This document shows, one piece after another, positions 1 through 13,632 of a DNA stretch of 64,000 nt. Positions within the stretch are counted from its first letter, which is position 1; each line of letters begins with the position of its first letter. Both the position numbers and the translations under genes were made by a program. Below the pieces are notes generated by a model, which was given only the letters and a program-made list of their open reading frames with translations, did no database searches and had not been told where the DNA came from. The stretch comes from Microbulbifer celer (GTDB lineage Bacteria > Pseudomonadota > Gammaproteobacteria > Pseudomonadales > Cellvibrionaceae). The stretch covers positions 957,501-1,021,500 of the forward strand of contig NZ_CP087715.1 of NCBI RefSeq assembly GCF_020991125.1. Direction: 5' to 3'.

Positions 1-162
1 GGTAAAACAATTTGTAGTAATACACTGCAAGGCGAGGTTGAGTACTAACAATACTCAACATCAATAGAAATGTGTGTCTCTCAAGCACACAATCCGGCGT
101 CCGATCCGGTGATTTTATCGAGATTGGATGTAATAAGTCGTTAGTAGTCGTTTGTGTTGTAT
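1..162 (+). other. 16S-23S spacer (3' part) with 23S processing-stem 5' arm
   Basis: This is transcribed spacer upstream of 23S rRNA. Bases 155-170 are a perfect reverse complement of 3034-3049, closing the base of 23S as expected for an RNase III stem. Bases 1-31 pair with 3133-3163 over the full 31 positions, with only two mismatches, both of which read as G-U wobbles in RNA. A local hairpin GTTGAGTA/TACTCAAC lies near 37-59. No tRNA gene is seen in this portion of the spacer. Confidence 0.8.
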
Positions 163-3043
<2,881 letters not shown>

Positions 3044-3276
3044 TACAACAGAGATGGTTACTGACGATTATCTAGCAAGGCTGGATTGGATTGTGAGCGT
3101 TAAGGCGCAAGCAACGAGAGACATACAGAGTTCTTGCGGTGTATTACTACAGATTGTTTTACCGAATTATTTGGGGTTACCGTTGATCGAAAGATCGTGC
3201 AAACGGCGGTAACACGGCAGCGCAGGGCCCTTGATATCAAGAGCAGCCCATAAGACCAAGCCAACCCAAGCCAGTT
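3044..3276 (+). other. 23S-5S spacer with processing-stem 3' arms
   Basis: This spacer of about 230 bases holds the 3' arms of the 23S processing stem (3034-3049 and 3133-3163, pairing with 155-170 and 1-31). A further hairpin-like segment, GTTACCG...CGGTAAC, lies near 3176-3213. It contains no tRNA that I can fold and no convincing ORF. Confidence 0.7.
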
Positions 3277-3395
3277 TGCCTGACGACCATAGAACTGTGG
3301 AACCACCTGATCCCTTGCCGAACTCAGAAGTGAAACGCAGTATCGCCGATGGTAGTGTGGTGATTCGCCATGTGAGAGTAGGTCATCGTCAGGCT
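3277..3395 (+). rRNA. rrf: 5S ribosomal RNA
   Basis: The sequence starts TGCCTGACGACC and ends GGTCATCGTCAGGC, so the terminal stem closes. The highly conserved core CCGAACTCAGAAGTGAAACG lies near 3318-3337. The length of about 119 nt is standard. Confidence 0.96.
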
Positions 3396-3404
3396 TCTAT
3401 CCCG

Positions 3405-3437
3405 AAAGGCCGTACAGGAAACTGTACGGCCTTTTTT
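3405..3437 (+). terminator. Rho-independent terminator of the rRNA operon
   Basis: A 13-bp perfect stem (AAAGGCCGTACAG / CTGTACGGCCTTT) with a GAAA tetraloop is followed by a T run, ten bases after 5S rRNA. Confidence 0.92.
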
Positions 3438-3565
3438 CTTTTACGCCTGCCGATGACCTATTTTTCGCTGCGTGAAAAGGTCATGGTGACTCGGGCCTGC
3501 GGCCCTCACCCTTCGGGCTGCCCGCGGCAGTCCAAACGACGTTGCCGTTTGTCAGGCTTTAATTC

Positions 3566-3599
3566 AAAGGCCCAGTCGCTAACGCGGCTGGGCCTTTTT
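3566..3599 (+). terminator. Second downstream terminator hairpin
   Basis: The stem AAAGGCCCAG / CTGGGCCTTT has a roughly 12-base loop and a T run. The segment between the two hairpins (3440-3565) holds an imperfect inverted repeat (TGACC...TTTTC / GAAAA...GGTCA, near 3454-3483) and an echo of the 5S 3' end (GTCAGGCTTT), but no gene. Confidence 0.75.
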
Positions 3600-3684
3600 C
3601 TTGTTTGAAAAAAGCCACCTTAGATTCGTGCACTGGGATGTCGGGTAATCTTGCGCTTACAAACCACTGCTGCAAATAATACCC

Positions 3685-3722
3685 ACAAAAAAGCCCTGGT
3701 CGCTCGCGCGACCAGGGCTTTA
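3685..3722 (-). terminator. Terminator downstream of tRNA-Leu
   Basis: The hairpin AAGCCCTGGTCG / CGACCAGGGCTT is followed on the minus strand by a run of six or more T. It lies immediately 3' of the leftward tRNA gene and may also act on rightward transcripts. Confidence 0.85.
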
Positions 3723-3727
3723 CTGTT

Positions 3728-3814
3728 TGGTACCAGAGGCCGGACTCGAACCGGCACACCCGTTAAGGCGGGGGATTTTGAATCCCCTGTGTCTACCAAT
3801 TTCACCACTCTGGC
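3728..3814 (-). tRNA. tRNA-Leu (anticodon CAA)
   Basis: Read on the minus strand, the gene begins GCCAGAGTGGTGAAATTGG, has the anticodon stem-loop GGGGATTCAAAATCCCC (anticodon CAA), a long class II variable arm, a T arm with GGTTCGAGTCC, and an encoded CCA end. The acceptor stem GCCAGAG/CTCTGGT ends in a G-U pair. Total length is 87 nt. Confidence 0.97.
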
Positions 3815-3952
3815 AGAGAGGAGCTGGCACGTTTGCCAACCTCAATTGAGGGGACGATTATAGTCATGGGCGGGTCCGGGTCAACCAGATTTGGCGCTGT
3901 GGCCGGTTTCCGTTACTCTTCGCGCCGACCAATAGCTGTATAGAATCTACTC

Positions 3953-5008
3953 ATGCGCCGCCAGGATTTTTATTTCGACTTACCCGATGAACTGATCGCC
4001 CGCTCGCCAGCCAAAGAGCGTCGCGGAAGCCGCTTGTTGTGCCTGAATGGTAGTGACGGTGGGTTGTCCCATCGCCAGTTTGTGGATCTGCCCTCATTGC
4101 TCTCTCCCGGCGACCTATTGGTGTTCAATGACACCCGGGTGATTCCAGCGCGCCTGTTCGGGCGCAAGGAGAGTGGGGGTAAACTGGAAATACTGGTGGA
4201 GCGGGTACTGGATGACCGGAGCGTGCTGGCGCACGTACGTTCCAGCAAGTCGCCCAAGCCGGGCACCGGGATTCTGCTGGAAGATGACACGCAGCTCGAG
4301 ATGCTGGCGCGTCACGATGCACTGTTTGAACTGGGTTTTCCTGAGGAAGGGGTATTTTCCGTTCTTGAGCGCCTGGGGCATATGCCCTTGCCGCCGTATA
4401 TTGATCGCCCCGATGACGAAACGGATAAAGAGCGCTACCAGACGGTATACAACCGCAATGCCGGTGCAGTGGCCGCCCCCACTGCCGGGCTTCACTTTGA
4501 TGATGAGATGCTCGAGACCCTGCGTGCCAAGGGCATCGAAACGGCGTTTGTCACGCTACATGTGGGAGCGGGCACCTTCCAGCCGGTGCGCGTGGATGAC
4601 GTGCATACCCACAAAATGCACAGTGAAGTGCTGCATGTCCCCGAAAGCGTGTGTCAGGCCGTTGCCGCCTGCCGCGCACGCGGCGGCAAAGTGATCGCGG
4701 TGGGCACTACCAGTGTGCGCGCTTTGGAAAGTGCAGCGGCTGACGGTGCTCTGAAGCCCACCACCGGTGAAACGGATATCTTTATTTTTCCCGGCTACCA
4801 GTTCCGGGTCGTCGACCGTCTGATCACCAATTTTCACCTGCCGGAATCTACCCTGTTGATGCTGGTCAGTGCCTTTGCGGGCTATCGCAATACCATGAAG
4901 GCCTATGAGGCTGCGGTAGCAGAGCGCTATCGCTTCTTCAGCTATGGTGACGCGATGCTGATTGAGCGCAAAGACAATGTGGATCCATCCGAAGTCGGCT
5001 CGCTCTGA
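3953..5008 (+). CDS. queA: S-adenosylmethionine:tRNA ribosyltransferase-isomerase
   Basis: QueA transfers and isomerises the ribosyl moiety of SAM onto 7-aminomethyl-7-deazaguanine in tRNA, giving epoxyqueuosine; it is cytosolic. The 351-residue length is standard. Family blocks visible include [11 protein letters not shown] at the N-terminus, [14 protein letters not shown] (about 53-66), APTAGLHF (about 173-180), VGAGTFQPV and [17 protein letters not shown] near the C-terminus. The next gene is tgt, 31 bases downstream, the enzyme that acts before QueA in queuosine synthesis, so the two very probably form an operon. Nothing unusual is seen. Confidence 0.97.
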   Translation: MRRQDFYFDLPDELIARSPAKERRGSRLLCLNGSDGGLSHRQFVDLPSLLSPGDLLVFNDTRVIPARLFGRKESGGKLEILVERVLDDRSVLAHVRSSKSPKPGTGILLEDDTQLEMLARHDALFELGFPEEGVFSVLERLGHMPLPPYIDRPDDETDKERYQTVYNRNAGAVAAPTAGLHFDDEMLETLRAKGIETAFVTLHVGAGTFQPVRVDDVHTHKMHSEVLHVPESVCQAVAACRARGGKVIAVGTTSVRALESAAADGALKPTTGETDIFIFPGYQFRVVDRLITNFHLPESTLLMLVSAFAGYRNTMKAYEAAVAERYRFFSYGDAMLIERKDNVDPSEVGSL

Positions 5009-5021
5009 GCCCAGTTTGTAA

Positions 5022-6173
<1,152 letters not shown>

Positions 6174-6346
6174 GCGTCAGTGGCACGCATTTGTGCCCAC
6201 TGCCCATCCCCGTATAATCAGCCCCCACTCAGGGGCTGTCCCCGAACCGGCCTACGGTCTTGCAATCGGCGGCCCAAGCCCGCATATCTGCGGTTATCGC
6301 TATAAACGAGCACCAGGAATGGTGCCAGTCCAACAATGAGAACAGC
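6174..6346 (+). promoter_or_regulatory. tgt-secD intergenic with sigma70-like promoter; no yajC
   Basis: The gap of about 170 bases holds TTGTGC (6191-6196), a 16-base spacer and a perfect TATAAT (6213-6218), a plausible sigma70 promoter for secDF. In most gammaproteobacteria yajC sits here between tgt and secD. No ORF resembling YajC is present on either strand. Confidence 0.6.
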
Positions 6347-8215
6347 ATGAATCGCTATCCCATCTGGAAATATCTCCTGATCCTGATTATCGCCGGTCTG
6401 GGGCTGCTCTACGCGGCGCCCAACCTCTATCCGCCCGATCCCGCTGTGCAGATCTCAGGTCAGTCCAGTGCGCTCAAGATTGATCAGAACGTATTGAACC
6501 AAGCGGAAAAGGCGCTGGATGATGCGGATATCGCCCATTTTGGCGGCGAAGTTCAGGATAAATCCGTTCTGCTGCGACTGAAGTCTATCGAAGAGCAGCT
6601 GCCGGCGAAGCGTGCGATTCAGGAAGCGCTGGGCCACGGTGACTACGTCGTGGCGCTCAACCTGGCGCCGACCACGCCGGAATGGCTGATGAACATGGGC
6701 GCGAGCCCGATGAAGCTTGGCCTTGACCTGGCCGGCGGTGTGCACTTTCTGATGGAGGTGGATACCAACACCATCGTAAAGACCAATATGGAAGGCTACG
6801 TCTCTGACGTGAAATCCAAGCTGCGCGCGGCAAAAGCCCGCTATCGCAGTGTGGATCTGGTCGATGACCGGGAGATTGTTGCCCGTTTCCGCACCGGGGA
6901 GCTTCAGAGCCTGGCAATGCGCACATTGCGCAAGGAATTCCCGACCCTGCAACTGCGCGAAGCGGGCAGTGGCAATAATCTTGAGGTGCGCGCGACGCTG
7001 CAAGAGCAGGAAATCAAGCAACTCGAAGACTACGCCGTTACCCAGAACCTCACCACGCTGCGCAACCGTGTAAATGAGCTGGGTGTTGCCGAGCCCATTG
7101 TCCAGCGTCAGGGGCGCAACCGTATCGTGGTTGAACTGCCCGGTGTGCAGGACACCGCGGAAGCGAAGCGCATCATCGGTAAAACCGCAAACCTGGAATA
7201 CCGCATGGAAGCCAAGCCGGATGCGCTGGTGACCAATAAAGAGTATTTCGAATATCGCAACGAACGCGAGCGCGCTGCTTACGGTGGTGCCTGGCTCGAG
7301 CGCGACATCATCATCAAGGGCGATCGGGTGACCGATGCCCGCGTCGGTTATGACGAGAGCGGTTTCCCGCAGGTGAATATCACCCTCGATTCTCGCGGTG
7401 GCGAAATGATGCACCGTGCGACCTGGAAGAACGTGGGGCGCCGCATGGGGACCCTGTTTATCGAGAGCCGTTTCATCCCGGAAACAACGGTCGATGAAGA
7501 GGGTAATGAGATTACTGTACAGCGCCGTACAGATGACAAGAAAATTATCAGCCTGGCCACGGTACAGAGTCCGCTGGGCAGGCAGTTCCGCACCACCGGC
7601 CTGGACAGCCCGGCCGAGGCCCAGGAGCTCGCGCTGCTACTGCGGGCCGGCGCGCTGGCGGCACCGATGTATTTTGTGGAAGAGCGGGTGATCGGCCCGT
7701 CTCTGGGAGCAGACAACATCAAGGTCGGTGTGACCTCGGTGCAGATCGGTTTGCTGGCAGTGGTGCTGTGTATGCTGATCTTCTACCGCGTATTCGGCCT
7801 TGCCGCGAACATCGCCCTGGCAGTCAACCTGGTACTGCTGGTGGCGGTGATGTCGATTCTCGGTGCCACGCTGACTCTGCCAGGTATTGCGGGTATGGTA
7901 CTAACCATCGGTATGGCGGTGGATGCCAACGTGCTGATCTTCTCGCGAATACGGGAGGAGTTGCGCAATGGGATGCCGCCGCAGTCCGCGATCAATGCCG
8001 GTTTTGATAACGCCTACAGTGCGATTGTGGACGCCAACCTCACCACCCTGATTGTTGCTGTCATTCTGTACGCGATCGGTTCCGGCCCGGTGCAGGGCTT
8101 TGCCGTGACCCTGTCGATCGGCATCCTTACTTCCATGTTCAGTGCGATCATGGGTACGCGGGCACTGATCAATTTGTTCTACGGCGGTCGCCGTGTCGAG
8201 AAACTGTGGATTTAA
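6347..8215 (+). CDS. secD: Protein translocase subunit SecD
   Basis: SecD is an inner-membrane partner of SecYEG that uses the proton-motive force, together with SecF, to finish export of preproteins. The ATG at 6347 gives 622 residues, like the E. coli protein. One membrane segment follows the start (WKYLLILIIAGLGLLYAAP). The signature LGLDLAGGVHF is near residue 123, then comes the large periplasmic P1 domain, and five membrane segments fill the C-terminal 170 residues. secF follows after 10 bases. An upstream in-frame start at 6260 exists but would add a non-homologous leader. Confidence 0.97.
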   Translation: MNRYPIWKYLLILIIAGLGLLYAAPNLYPPDPAVQISGQSSALKIDQNVLNQAEKALDDADIAHFGGEVQDKSVLLRLKSIEEQLPAKRAIQEALGHGDYVVALNLAPTTPEWLMNMGASPMKLGLDLAGGVHFLMEVDTNTIVKTNMEGYVSDVKSKLRAAKARYRSVDLVDDREIVARFRTGELQSLAMRTLRKEFPTLQLREAGSGNNLEVRATLQEQEIKQLEDYAVTQNLTTLRNRVNELGVAEPIVQRQGRNRIVVELPGVQDTAEAKRIIGKTANLEYRMEAKPDALVTNKEYFEYRNERERAAYGGAWLERDIIIKGDRVTDARVGYDESGFPQVNITLDSRGGEMMHRATWKNVGRRMGTLFIESRFIPETTVDEEGNEITVQRRTDDKKIISLATVQSPLGRQFRTTGLDSPAEAQELALLLRAGALAAPMYFVEERVIGPSLGADNIKVGVTSVQIGLLAVVLCMLIFYRVFGLAANIALAVNLVLLVAVMSILGATLTLPGIAGMVLTIGMAVDANVLIFSRIREELRNGMPPQSAINAGFDNAYSAIVDANLTTLIVAVILYAIGSGPVQGFAVTLSIGILTSMFSAIMGTRALINLFYGGRRVEKLWI

Positions 8216-8225
8216 GGGGACGGTG

Positions 8226-9227
8226 ATGACTAATACCAAAGAAGAAAACGGCAAGATCACCGAATACATGGGTAAGCGTGTGTATGATTTCATGCGCTGG
8301 CGCAAGGTGGCAGCGGCGGTATCTGCGGCGCTGGTGATCGCGTCTATTATTGCCCTTACCATGAATGGTCTGAAGCTGGGACTCGACTTTACCGGCGGTA
8401 CCCAGATTGAAGTGGGTTACGAAAACGCCCCCCGAATTGAGGACGTACGTTCCCAGCTGGAAGACGCCGGCTTTGCCGGCGCGGCCGTGGTGCGGTTTGG
8501 ATCTGACAGCGAGCTGCTGATCAAATTGCCGCCGGATGTTGCCGCGGAGCAGACGCAGCAGAATGCCCGGGATGCGGAAGCGACCCAATCCATTGGCGAT
8601 AACGTGGTGGCGGCCTTGCGCCAGCATACGGATGGCCGTATCGACCTGCGTCGGGTGGAAATGGTTGGCCCGCAGATCGGCGAAGAGTTACGCGATGATG
8701 GCGGCCTGGGAATGCTGTTTGCCCTGATCGTGGTGATGGCCTACGTGGCATTGCGCTTCCAGTACAAGTTTGCCGTGGGCGCTGTAGTAGCCTTGATTCA
8801 CGATGTGATTATCGTACTGGGCTTTTTTGCCATTTTGCGACTGGATTTCGATCTTACCGTTCTGGCTGCGGTGCTGGCGGTCATCGGCTACTCAATCAAC
8901 GACACCATCGTAGTGTTTGACCGGGTGCGGGAGAATTTCCGCAAGGTGCGTCAGGCTGAGCCGGCGGAGATCATCAATATCTCCATGAGCCAGACCTTGA
9001 GCCGTACCTTTATGACCTCTTTTACCACCTTACTGGTATTGTGGGCCCTGCAGTTTTTTGGTGGTGAGCTGATTCACAACTTCTCACTCGCTCTTATCGT
9101 GGGTGTGATAATCGGTACATTCTCTTCTGTGTATGTTGCGGCCAATATCCTGATGGCCATGCACATCTCCAAAGAAGATCTGATGCCGCCGGTCAAGGAA
9201 GGTGCAGAACTGGATGATATGCCCTGA
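8226..9227 (+). CDS. secF: Protein translocase subunit SecF
   Basis: SecF forms the SecDF complex in the inner membrane. It has 333 residues. One membrane segment follows a short cytoplasmic tail, then the signature LGLDFTGGTQIEV (about residue 50), a periplasmic domain, and five C-terminal membrane segments with the conserved SINDTIVVFDRVREN block. GGGGA lies just before the ATG at 8226. The gene is co-transcribed with secD and ended by the hairpin at 9256. Confidence 0.97.
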   Translation: MTNTKEENGKITEYMGKRVYDFMRWRKVAAAVSAALVIASIIALTMNGLKLGLDFTGGTQIEVGYENAPRIEDVRSQLEDAGFAGAAVVRFGSDSELLIKLPPDVAAEQTQQNARDAEATQSIGDNVVAALRQHTDGRIDLRRVEMVGPQIGEELRDDGGLGMLFALIVVMAYVALRFQYKFAVGAVVALIHDVIIVLGFFAILRLDFDLTVLAAVLAVIGYSINDTIVVFDRVRENFRKVRQAEPAEIINISMSQTLSRTFMTSFTTLLVLWALQFFGGELIHNFSLALIVGVIIGTFSSVYVAANILMAMHISKEDLMPPVKEGAELDDMP

Positions 9228-9255
9228 GGTGTAGAGTCGGTTGATACAGAACGTG

Positions 9256-9282
9256 AAAAGGGCGGATCTTTCCGCCCTTTTT
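9256..9282 (+). terminator. Terminator of secDF
   Basis: A GC-rich stem (AAAAGGGCGGA / TCCGCCCTTTT) with a short loop and a T tract lies 28 bases after secF. Confidence 0.9.
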
Positions 9283-9468
9283 GCTATCTGATTTTTGCAA
9301 TCTACAAGGTGCGGCTTTGGTACTGGTAATGTCGAGGGGCGTGCGCGAAATACAGGCGTAGGTAAACCACCGAGATTCAGGGTCGGAAAGTTGGGAGCTT
9401 CTCAAGGAGCTATCAATACAGCTTGCGCCTTGGGGGAAATACAGTTGGTGCTGACGAGGTGGGGCGTA

Positions 9469-9705
9469 TCAGCTGCGGGGTTTTTTACCGAGAGTGATAT
9501 GTTTGGGACCTGAGGTATTGGTCTGCCCACTGACACCTTTGGGGATCTGCTGGATCTCACCACCGCCTGAAAGGAAGGCCTGAACCTGCGATTCAATGGA
9601 TTCGCGGGATTCCAGAGGGGTGTTCGAGTCCTTGCCGCGCTTCGATGCGCCGGAAGCTTTCTTAGCCACAATATTATCCAGGTTTCTATAGGGAAGGCGT
9701 ATCAT
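9469..9705 (-). CDS. Small hypothetical protein
   Basis: This is a 78-residue ORF if started at MIRLPYRNLDNIV; an upstream in-frame GTG at 9789 would give 106 residues. The C-terminal half (RESIESQVQAFLSGGGEIQQIPKGVSG) resembles short conserved tails of uncharacterised gammaproteobacterial proteins, with a predicted amphipathic helix followed by a GG turn. It lies alone between convergent secF and the downstream PHB depolymerase. I do not recognise a function. The remaining bases of this gap (9283-9468 and 9706-9818) show no other gene. Confidence 0.5.
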   Translation of the reverse strand: MIRLPYRNLDNIVAKKASGASKRGKDSNTPLESRESIESQVQAFLSGGGEIQQIPKGVSGQTNTSGPKHITLGKKPRS

Positions 9706-9818
9706 ATCCTGTTTTGTATAAAAAATCACCCGCTGCTGTTTCGACGTGTACTTTTGGCCTAGTGGGGCTGCCATAGAACCGGTGTTCACACCGCTGTCAG
9801 CCCCGGGGGCGGATATTT

Positions 9819-11729
9819 TCAGGGGCAGCTTCCGACCGACCAGTTCTGTCCGTCAGCACTGCTCAGGGTGTTGAGGCCCCAGGTAGACCCCTGCATTGGC
9901 TCATCGGTCCCTTGTGCGAAATAGTCCGGAGCCATCGGGTTACCGGTGCTGTACGCCCGTCCGGCGGTCTTGTGGTAGTAGTTATAAGCAGATTGCTCGG
10001 TGCAATCGCCCTCGCCACCACCGCTGCTGCCACCACTACTGCTTCCACCGCTGCTGCCAGAACACGCCACCGTCGGACCTGTGCAGGACCTGTCGTCATC
10101 CTGCCACTGGCACTGACCGCCGCCTGCTGGAAGCTCGTCGAGACGGAACGCAGCAGTGCTGTATTCCAGATAGCAGTTGGCGTAATTGGTGTAATCCAGG
10201 CGTCCATCGGCGATATGGGTGTCCAGCGTTGCGGTTACACCGGCATCCACCTCGAAGCCAACGGTTGTGCTACTCGAGAGATCTGTCAGGTCCGTCGCGG
10301 TTACGGTGGCGCTGCCGTTGCCTCCGGGCAGGTTGCACTGTTCTGCGGAAAAGCTGGTGCCCGCAACAGAGGCCGTCACAGTGCTATTGTTGAAGGCCAC
10401 TTCGACGGTATCCAGGTTCTGGTTTTCATCCACTACAGAGCCGGAAATGGTAACGCACTGCGCGGCGACGTTAGCGGTGACTTCGCTCAGTACCGGTGCA
10501 CTGGCGGGTGGTTCCGGCCCCACACGGACTGTCTGTGAGAAAGGTTCTCCGCTTGCACCTGCATTGTCGGTGGCGGCGACCGTCACCAGATAGAGATCAT
10601 CGGCCAGTGCCGGGCTGGTCAGGGAAAAAAAATCAGTGGCGTCGGTGCCTCCGCTCACCGAACTGCTGGTGTCGCCGTCAAATGTGGCTTCTACAACTTG
10701 TACCGAGCCTTCCTGGTCTGTGGCGGTGCCGCTTACCAGAATCTGATTGCCACTGGTGGAAAGAGAGATATCGCTCAGCACCGGCCCCTGATTGCGATCA
10801 ACACGCCGATTGTTTTCGCTGAAATACTGGCCGAGATAACTGGCGTAATTGATGCCGGCACCACTGATATAGCTGCCGTTGGCACCCTGTCCGCCGGACC
10901 AGGAGTGGTCGACGCCATTGAGCCAGAGCATGGACACACGGCCGTCTTCCCACAGGGTTTCACTGGCGGTGCGGCTGCCATCGCTGTATGTGTTGCTGCC
11001 CGGCAATTGGTTGACGCCGTAGACCCCGGCCATGCCCTCGGCATTCTGCGTGTTGTAACAGTCGTCTACCGTCGTATCGCTCGTACCGTGGGCAATGGAA
11101 GAGATCTGGGTATCAAAATGGCTGGCGTAACTGCCTGCGTAGCTGTTGCAGCGACTGGTGACATTGGCGGTTTCGCAGCTGCCGATGGCGCCGCTGGAGC
11201 TGGTGCCGATGCTGGGGCCCGCACTGATCCCCATACCAGCAAACACATCTGGCGCGATACAGGCGGTGGTGTTGGCAAATGAAGCACCGGAGGACAATCC
11301 CGCGATATAGACCTGGTCGGGATCGATGTCGCGGGCGGCATCTCCGCTCATGGCATTGGCCAGGTTGATCAGGTTCTTGTAGTCACCAGAGGTGCGCGAT
11401 TTGGTGCCCTGCCAGTAGGACCAGCAGCTGAAACCGGCTTTATTCATGGCGTCCGGCACTGCCACCACCATGCCGAATTTTTCAGCGGCCTGCTCCAGGT
11501 TGGCGCTCAGGTAGGCGTCGATGGACTGGGTGCAGCCATGGAGTACTATCAGTAGAGATTTGCCATCGCCGATGGGGGAAGCCGTGTCAGGTGTGTAGAC
11601 ATGCACTTTGTTGAAGCCGCCGATGGACACGTTCTGCTGCCAGCTGCCTGCGTCTGCAACATTGGCACTGCATATCAAGGAGAGTCCCAGGCCTGCGCTC
11701 TGGAGGATGTGTTGTTTTCTGTTTGTCAT
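9819..11729 (-). CDS. Secreted PHB depolymerase family esterase
   Basis: This protein is predicted to hydrolyse extracellular poly(3-hydroxybutyrate) or related polyesters. A signal peptide (MTNRKQHILQ...SANVADA) is followed by an alpha/beta-hydrolase catalytic domain. That domain has the oxyanion block VLHGCTQS, the nucleophile elbow GLSSGAS and a likely catalytic His in DHSWSGG. Two Ig/cadherin-like beta repeats follow (about 330-520). A Gly/Ser linker (SSGGSSSGGSSGGG) then leads to a Cys-containing C-terminal domain of about 60 residues that probably binds substrate. The ATG at 11729 is preferred over 11759 because it begins the signal peptide. The product has 636 residues. The polymer actually attacked is not proven by sequence. 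Confidence 0.88.
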   Translation of the reverse strand: MTNRKQHILQSAGLGLSLICSANVADAGSWQQNVSIGGFNKVHVYTPDTASPIGDGKSLLIVLHGCTQSIDAYLSANLEQAAEKFGMVVAVPDAMNKAGFSCWSYWQGTKSRTSGDYKNLINLANAMSGDAARDIDPDQVYIAGLSSGASFANTTACIAPDVFAGMGISAGPSIGTSSSGAIGSCETANVTSRCNSYAGSYASHFDTQISSIAHGTSDTTVDDCYNTQNAEGMAGVYGVNQLPGSNTYSDGSRTASETLWEDGRVSMLWLNGVDHSWSGGQGANGSYISGAGINYASYLGQYFSENNRRVDRNQGPVLSDISLSTSGNQILVSGTATDQEGSVQVVEATFDGDTSSSVSGGTDATDFFSLTSPALADDLYLVTVAATDNAGASGEPFSQTVRVGPEPPASAPVLSEVTANVAAQCVTISGSVVDENQNLDTVEVAFNNSTVTASVAGTSFSAEQCNLPGGNGSATVTATDLTDLSSSTTVGFEVDAGVTATLDTHIADGRLDYTNYANCYLEYSTAAFRLDELPAGGGQCQWQDDDRSCTGPTVACSGSSGGSSSGGSSGGGEGDCTEQSAYNYYHKTAGRAYSTGNPMAPDYFAQGTDEPMQGSTWGLNTLSSADGQNWSVGSCP

Positions 11730-11825
11730 CGCTTTCACCGTTATTTTTATTGGAAGCACCCCAGACTAGCCAGGGCAGCTCACGGTGAATATGCGACCAA
11801 GGTTGGAGAGCGCAGAAGGCTGCGC

Positions 11826-12527
11826 TTATTCACTCTTGGGGGATTCGGAGTCCACTGTTGATTCAGGATTGTCGGCTTCTGGTGGCAGGGGTGGCCAGCC
11901 GCCGAGAGCCTTCCAGCGGTTGACGATGCCGCAGAACAGTTCTGCAGTTTTGGATGCATCGTAGTCTGCGGCGTGGGCGCTGCTGTTATCGAAGGGGATA
12001 CCCGCAACCTGACAGGCCTTGGCCAGTACCGTCTGTCCGTAGGCCAGCCCGGAGAGGGTGGCGGTATCAAAGCAGGAAAACGGGTGGAAAGGGTTGCGCT
12101 TGATACCGCAGCGCTCGACCGCCGCATTGATAAAGCCCAGATCAAAGTGCGCGTTGTGCGCCACCATCACCGCACGGGTGCAGCTGTGGTGTTTGATGGC
12201 CTTGCGAATGGCACGGAACATTTCCGGTAGCGCAATCTCTTCCGGCAGTGCATCGCGGTCGGGGGATTCCAGGTCGATACCGATAAAGTCCAGTGCCGAC
12301 TGCTCGATGTTCGCGCCGTCGAATGGCTCGATATGGAAGCTGTGGACCGACTCCGGGTACAGGTCCCCATCGTCGTTCATATTGAGGATCACGGCGGACA
12401 CTTCCAGCAGGGCGTCAGTGCGCGCATTGAAACCGCCACTTTCCAGATCCAGCACCACCGGCAGGAAGCCGCGAAAACGTTGCGCCAGAGCACTCTTGGG
12501 GCCGTTGGGTTCTTCTGCTGGAGTCAC
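11826..12527 (-). CDS. rnt: Ribonuclease T
   Basis: RNase T is a DEDDh 3'-5' exoribonuclease that trims tRNA CCA ends and other stable RNA 3' ends. Exo I motif VVLDLESGGF (D and E), Exo II in AHNAHFDLGF and Exo III HAADYDA (His and Asp) are all visible. The 233-residue length is typical, and the acidic, Ser/Pro-rich tail is non-conserved. It lies 58 bases downstream of pyrC on the same strand, an order known in pseudomonads, and is probably co-transcribed. Confidence 0.94.
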   Translation of the reverse strand: MTPAEEPNGPKSALAQRFRGFLPVVLDLESGGFNARTDALLEVSAVILNMNDDGDLYPESVHSFHIEPFDGANIEQSALDFIGIDLESPDRDALPEEIALPEMFRAIRKAIKHHSCTRAVMVAHNAHFDLGFINAAVERCGIKRNPFHPFSCFDTATLSGLAYGQTVLAKACQVAGIPFDNSSAHAADYDASKTAELFCGIVNRWKALGGWPPLPPEADNPESTVDSESPKSE

Positions 12528-12585
12528 GGAGTTTCCTGAATTGCTGTTGGTCGATGGGTCTTTTTGTAAGTTGCCGGGCGCTCGA

Positions 12586-13632
12586 TCACTCGGCCGCTTG
12601 CAGACGCCAGTTCAGTGTTTCACCGGCGGCCAGCGGGATCAGTGCTTCCTCGCCCATGGGTAAACCCGCGGGCACTGTCCATGGAGATTTTACCAGTGTT
12701 ACGGTACCGGTGTTGCGGGGCAGGCCGTAGAAGTCAGGGCCAAATTCACTGGCAAAGCTCTGCAGTCGATCCAGCTTGCCCGCGCGCTCGAATACTTCCG
12801 CATACAGTTCAAGGGCGGTGTAGGCGGTATAACAGCCCGCGCAGCCACAGGCTGATTCCTTTTTACCCTGGATGTGGGGGGCGGAATCGGTGCCGAGGAA
12901 AAACCTGGGATTGCCGCTGGTCGCCGCATCGATCAGTGCGCTCTGGTGGTCGCCACGCTTGAGGATTGGCAGGCAGTAGTAGTGTGGGCGGATGCCCCCC
13001 ACCAGCATGTGGTTGCGGTTGTAGAGCAGGTGGTGGGCGGTAATGGTGGCTGCGACGCCCTCACGGGCGCTGGCAACAAACTCGGCCGCTTGGGCGGTGG
13101 TGATATGTTCCAGCACCACCTTGAGAGTGGGGAAATCATCCACAACGCGGCCGAGAATGGTCTCGATGAAAATCCGCTCGCGGTCGAAGATATCGATATC
13201 GCTGGTAGTCACCTCTCCGTGCAGCAGCAGTTTCATGCCGCACTCCTGCATTTCTGCCAGGGCCGGATAGATATTCTTGATATCAGTGACGCCTGAGTCA
13301 GAGTTGGTGGTGGCACCGGCCGGATAGAGCTTCGCGGCGACCACGCCCGCTGCATGCGCCTCGCGCACGATTTCAGGGGTCGTGTTATCGGTCAGGTAGA
13401 TGACCATCAGCGGCTCGAACTGCGTACCCTCGGGAATACTGTCCTGGATGCGCGCTTTGTAGGCCTGCGCACCCTGGGCGTTGGTGACCGGTGGTACCAG
13501 GTTGGGCATGATGATGGCGCGACGGAACTGACGTGCCGCATCGCCGACGGTGCGGGGCAGGGCGTCCCCATCGCGTAGATGAATGTGCCAGTCATCAGGG
13601 GCACGCAGGGTAATTTTCTGCTCGGTTTCCAC
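12586..13632 (-). CDS. pyrC: Dihydroorotase
   Basis: PyrC is a zinc amidohydrolase that cyclises carbamoyl-aspartate to dihydroorotate in pyrimidine synthesis. The GTG at 13632 is chosen because AGGAG lies 8 bases upstream and it gives 348 residues, exactly the class II PyrC length; the longer frame to 13716 has no support. Visible are the metal-binding WHIHLRDG (about 14-21), the conserved [15 protein letters not shown] with the carboxylated Lys, LLHGEVT, LEHITT and the catalytic Asp block FLGTDSAPH. The gene is divergent from argG. Confidence 0.96.
   Translation of the reverse strand: METEQKITLRAPDDWHIHLRDGDALPRTVGDAARQFRRAIIMPNLVPPVTNAQGAQAYKARIQDSIPEGTQFEPLMVIYLTDNTTPEIVREAHAAGVVAAKLYPAGATTNSDSGVTDIKNIYPALAEMQECGMKLLLHGEVTTSDIDIFDRERIFIETILGRVVDDFPTLKVVLEHITTAQAAEFVASAREGVAATITAHHLLYNRNHMLVGGIRPHYYCLPILKRGDHQSALIDAATSGNPRFFLGTDSAPHIQGKKESACGCAGCYTAYTALELYAEVFERAGKLDRLQSFASEFGPDFYGLPRNTGTVTLVKSPWTVPAGLPMGEEALIPLAAGETLNWRLQAAE

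Noticed and set aside
3440..3565. Partial second 5S gene
   Set aside because: Only the last dozen bases of 5S are echoed; the conserved core is absent.
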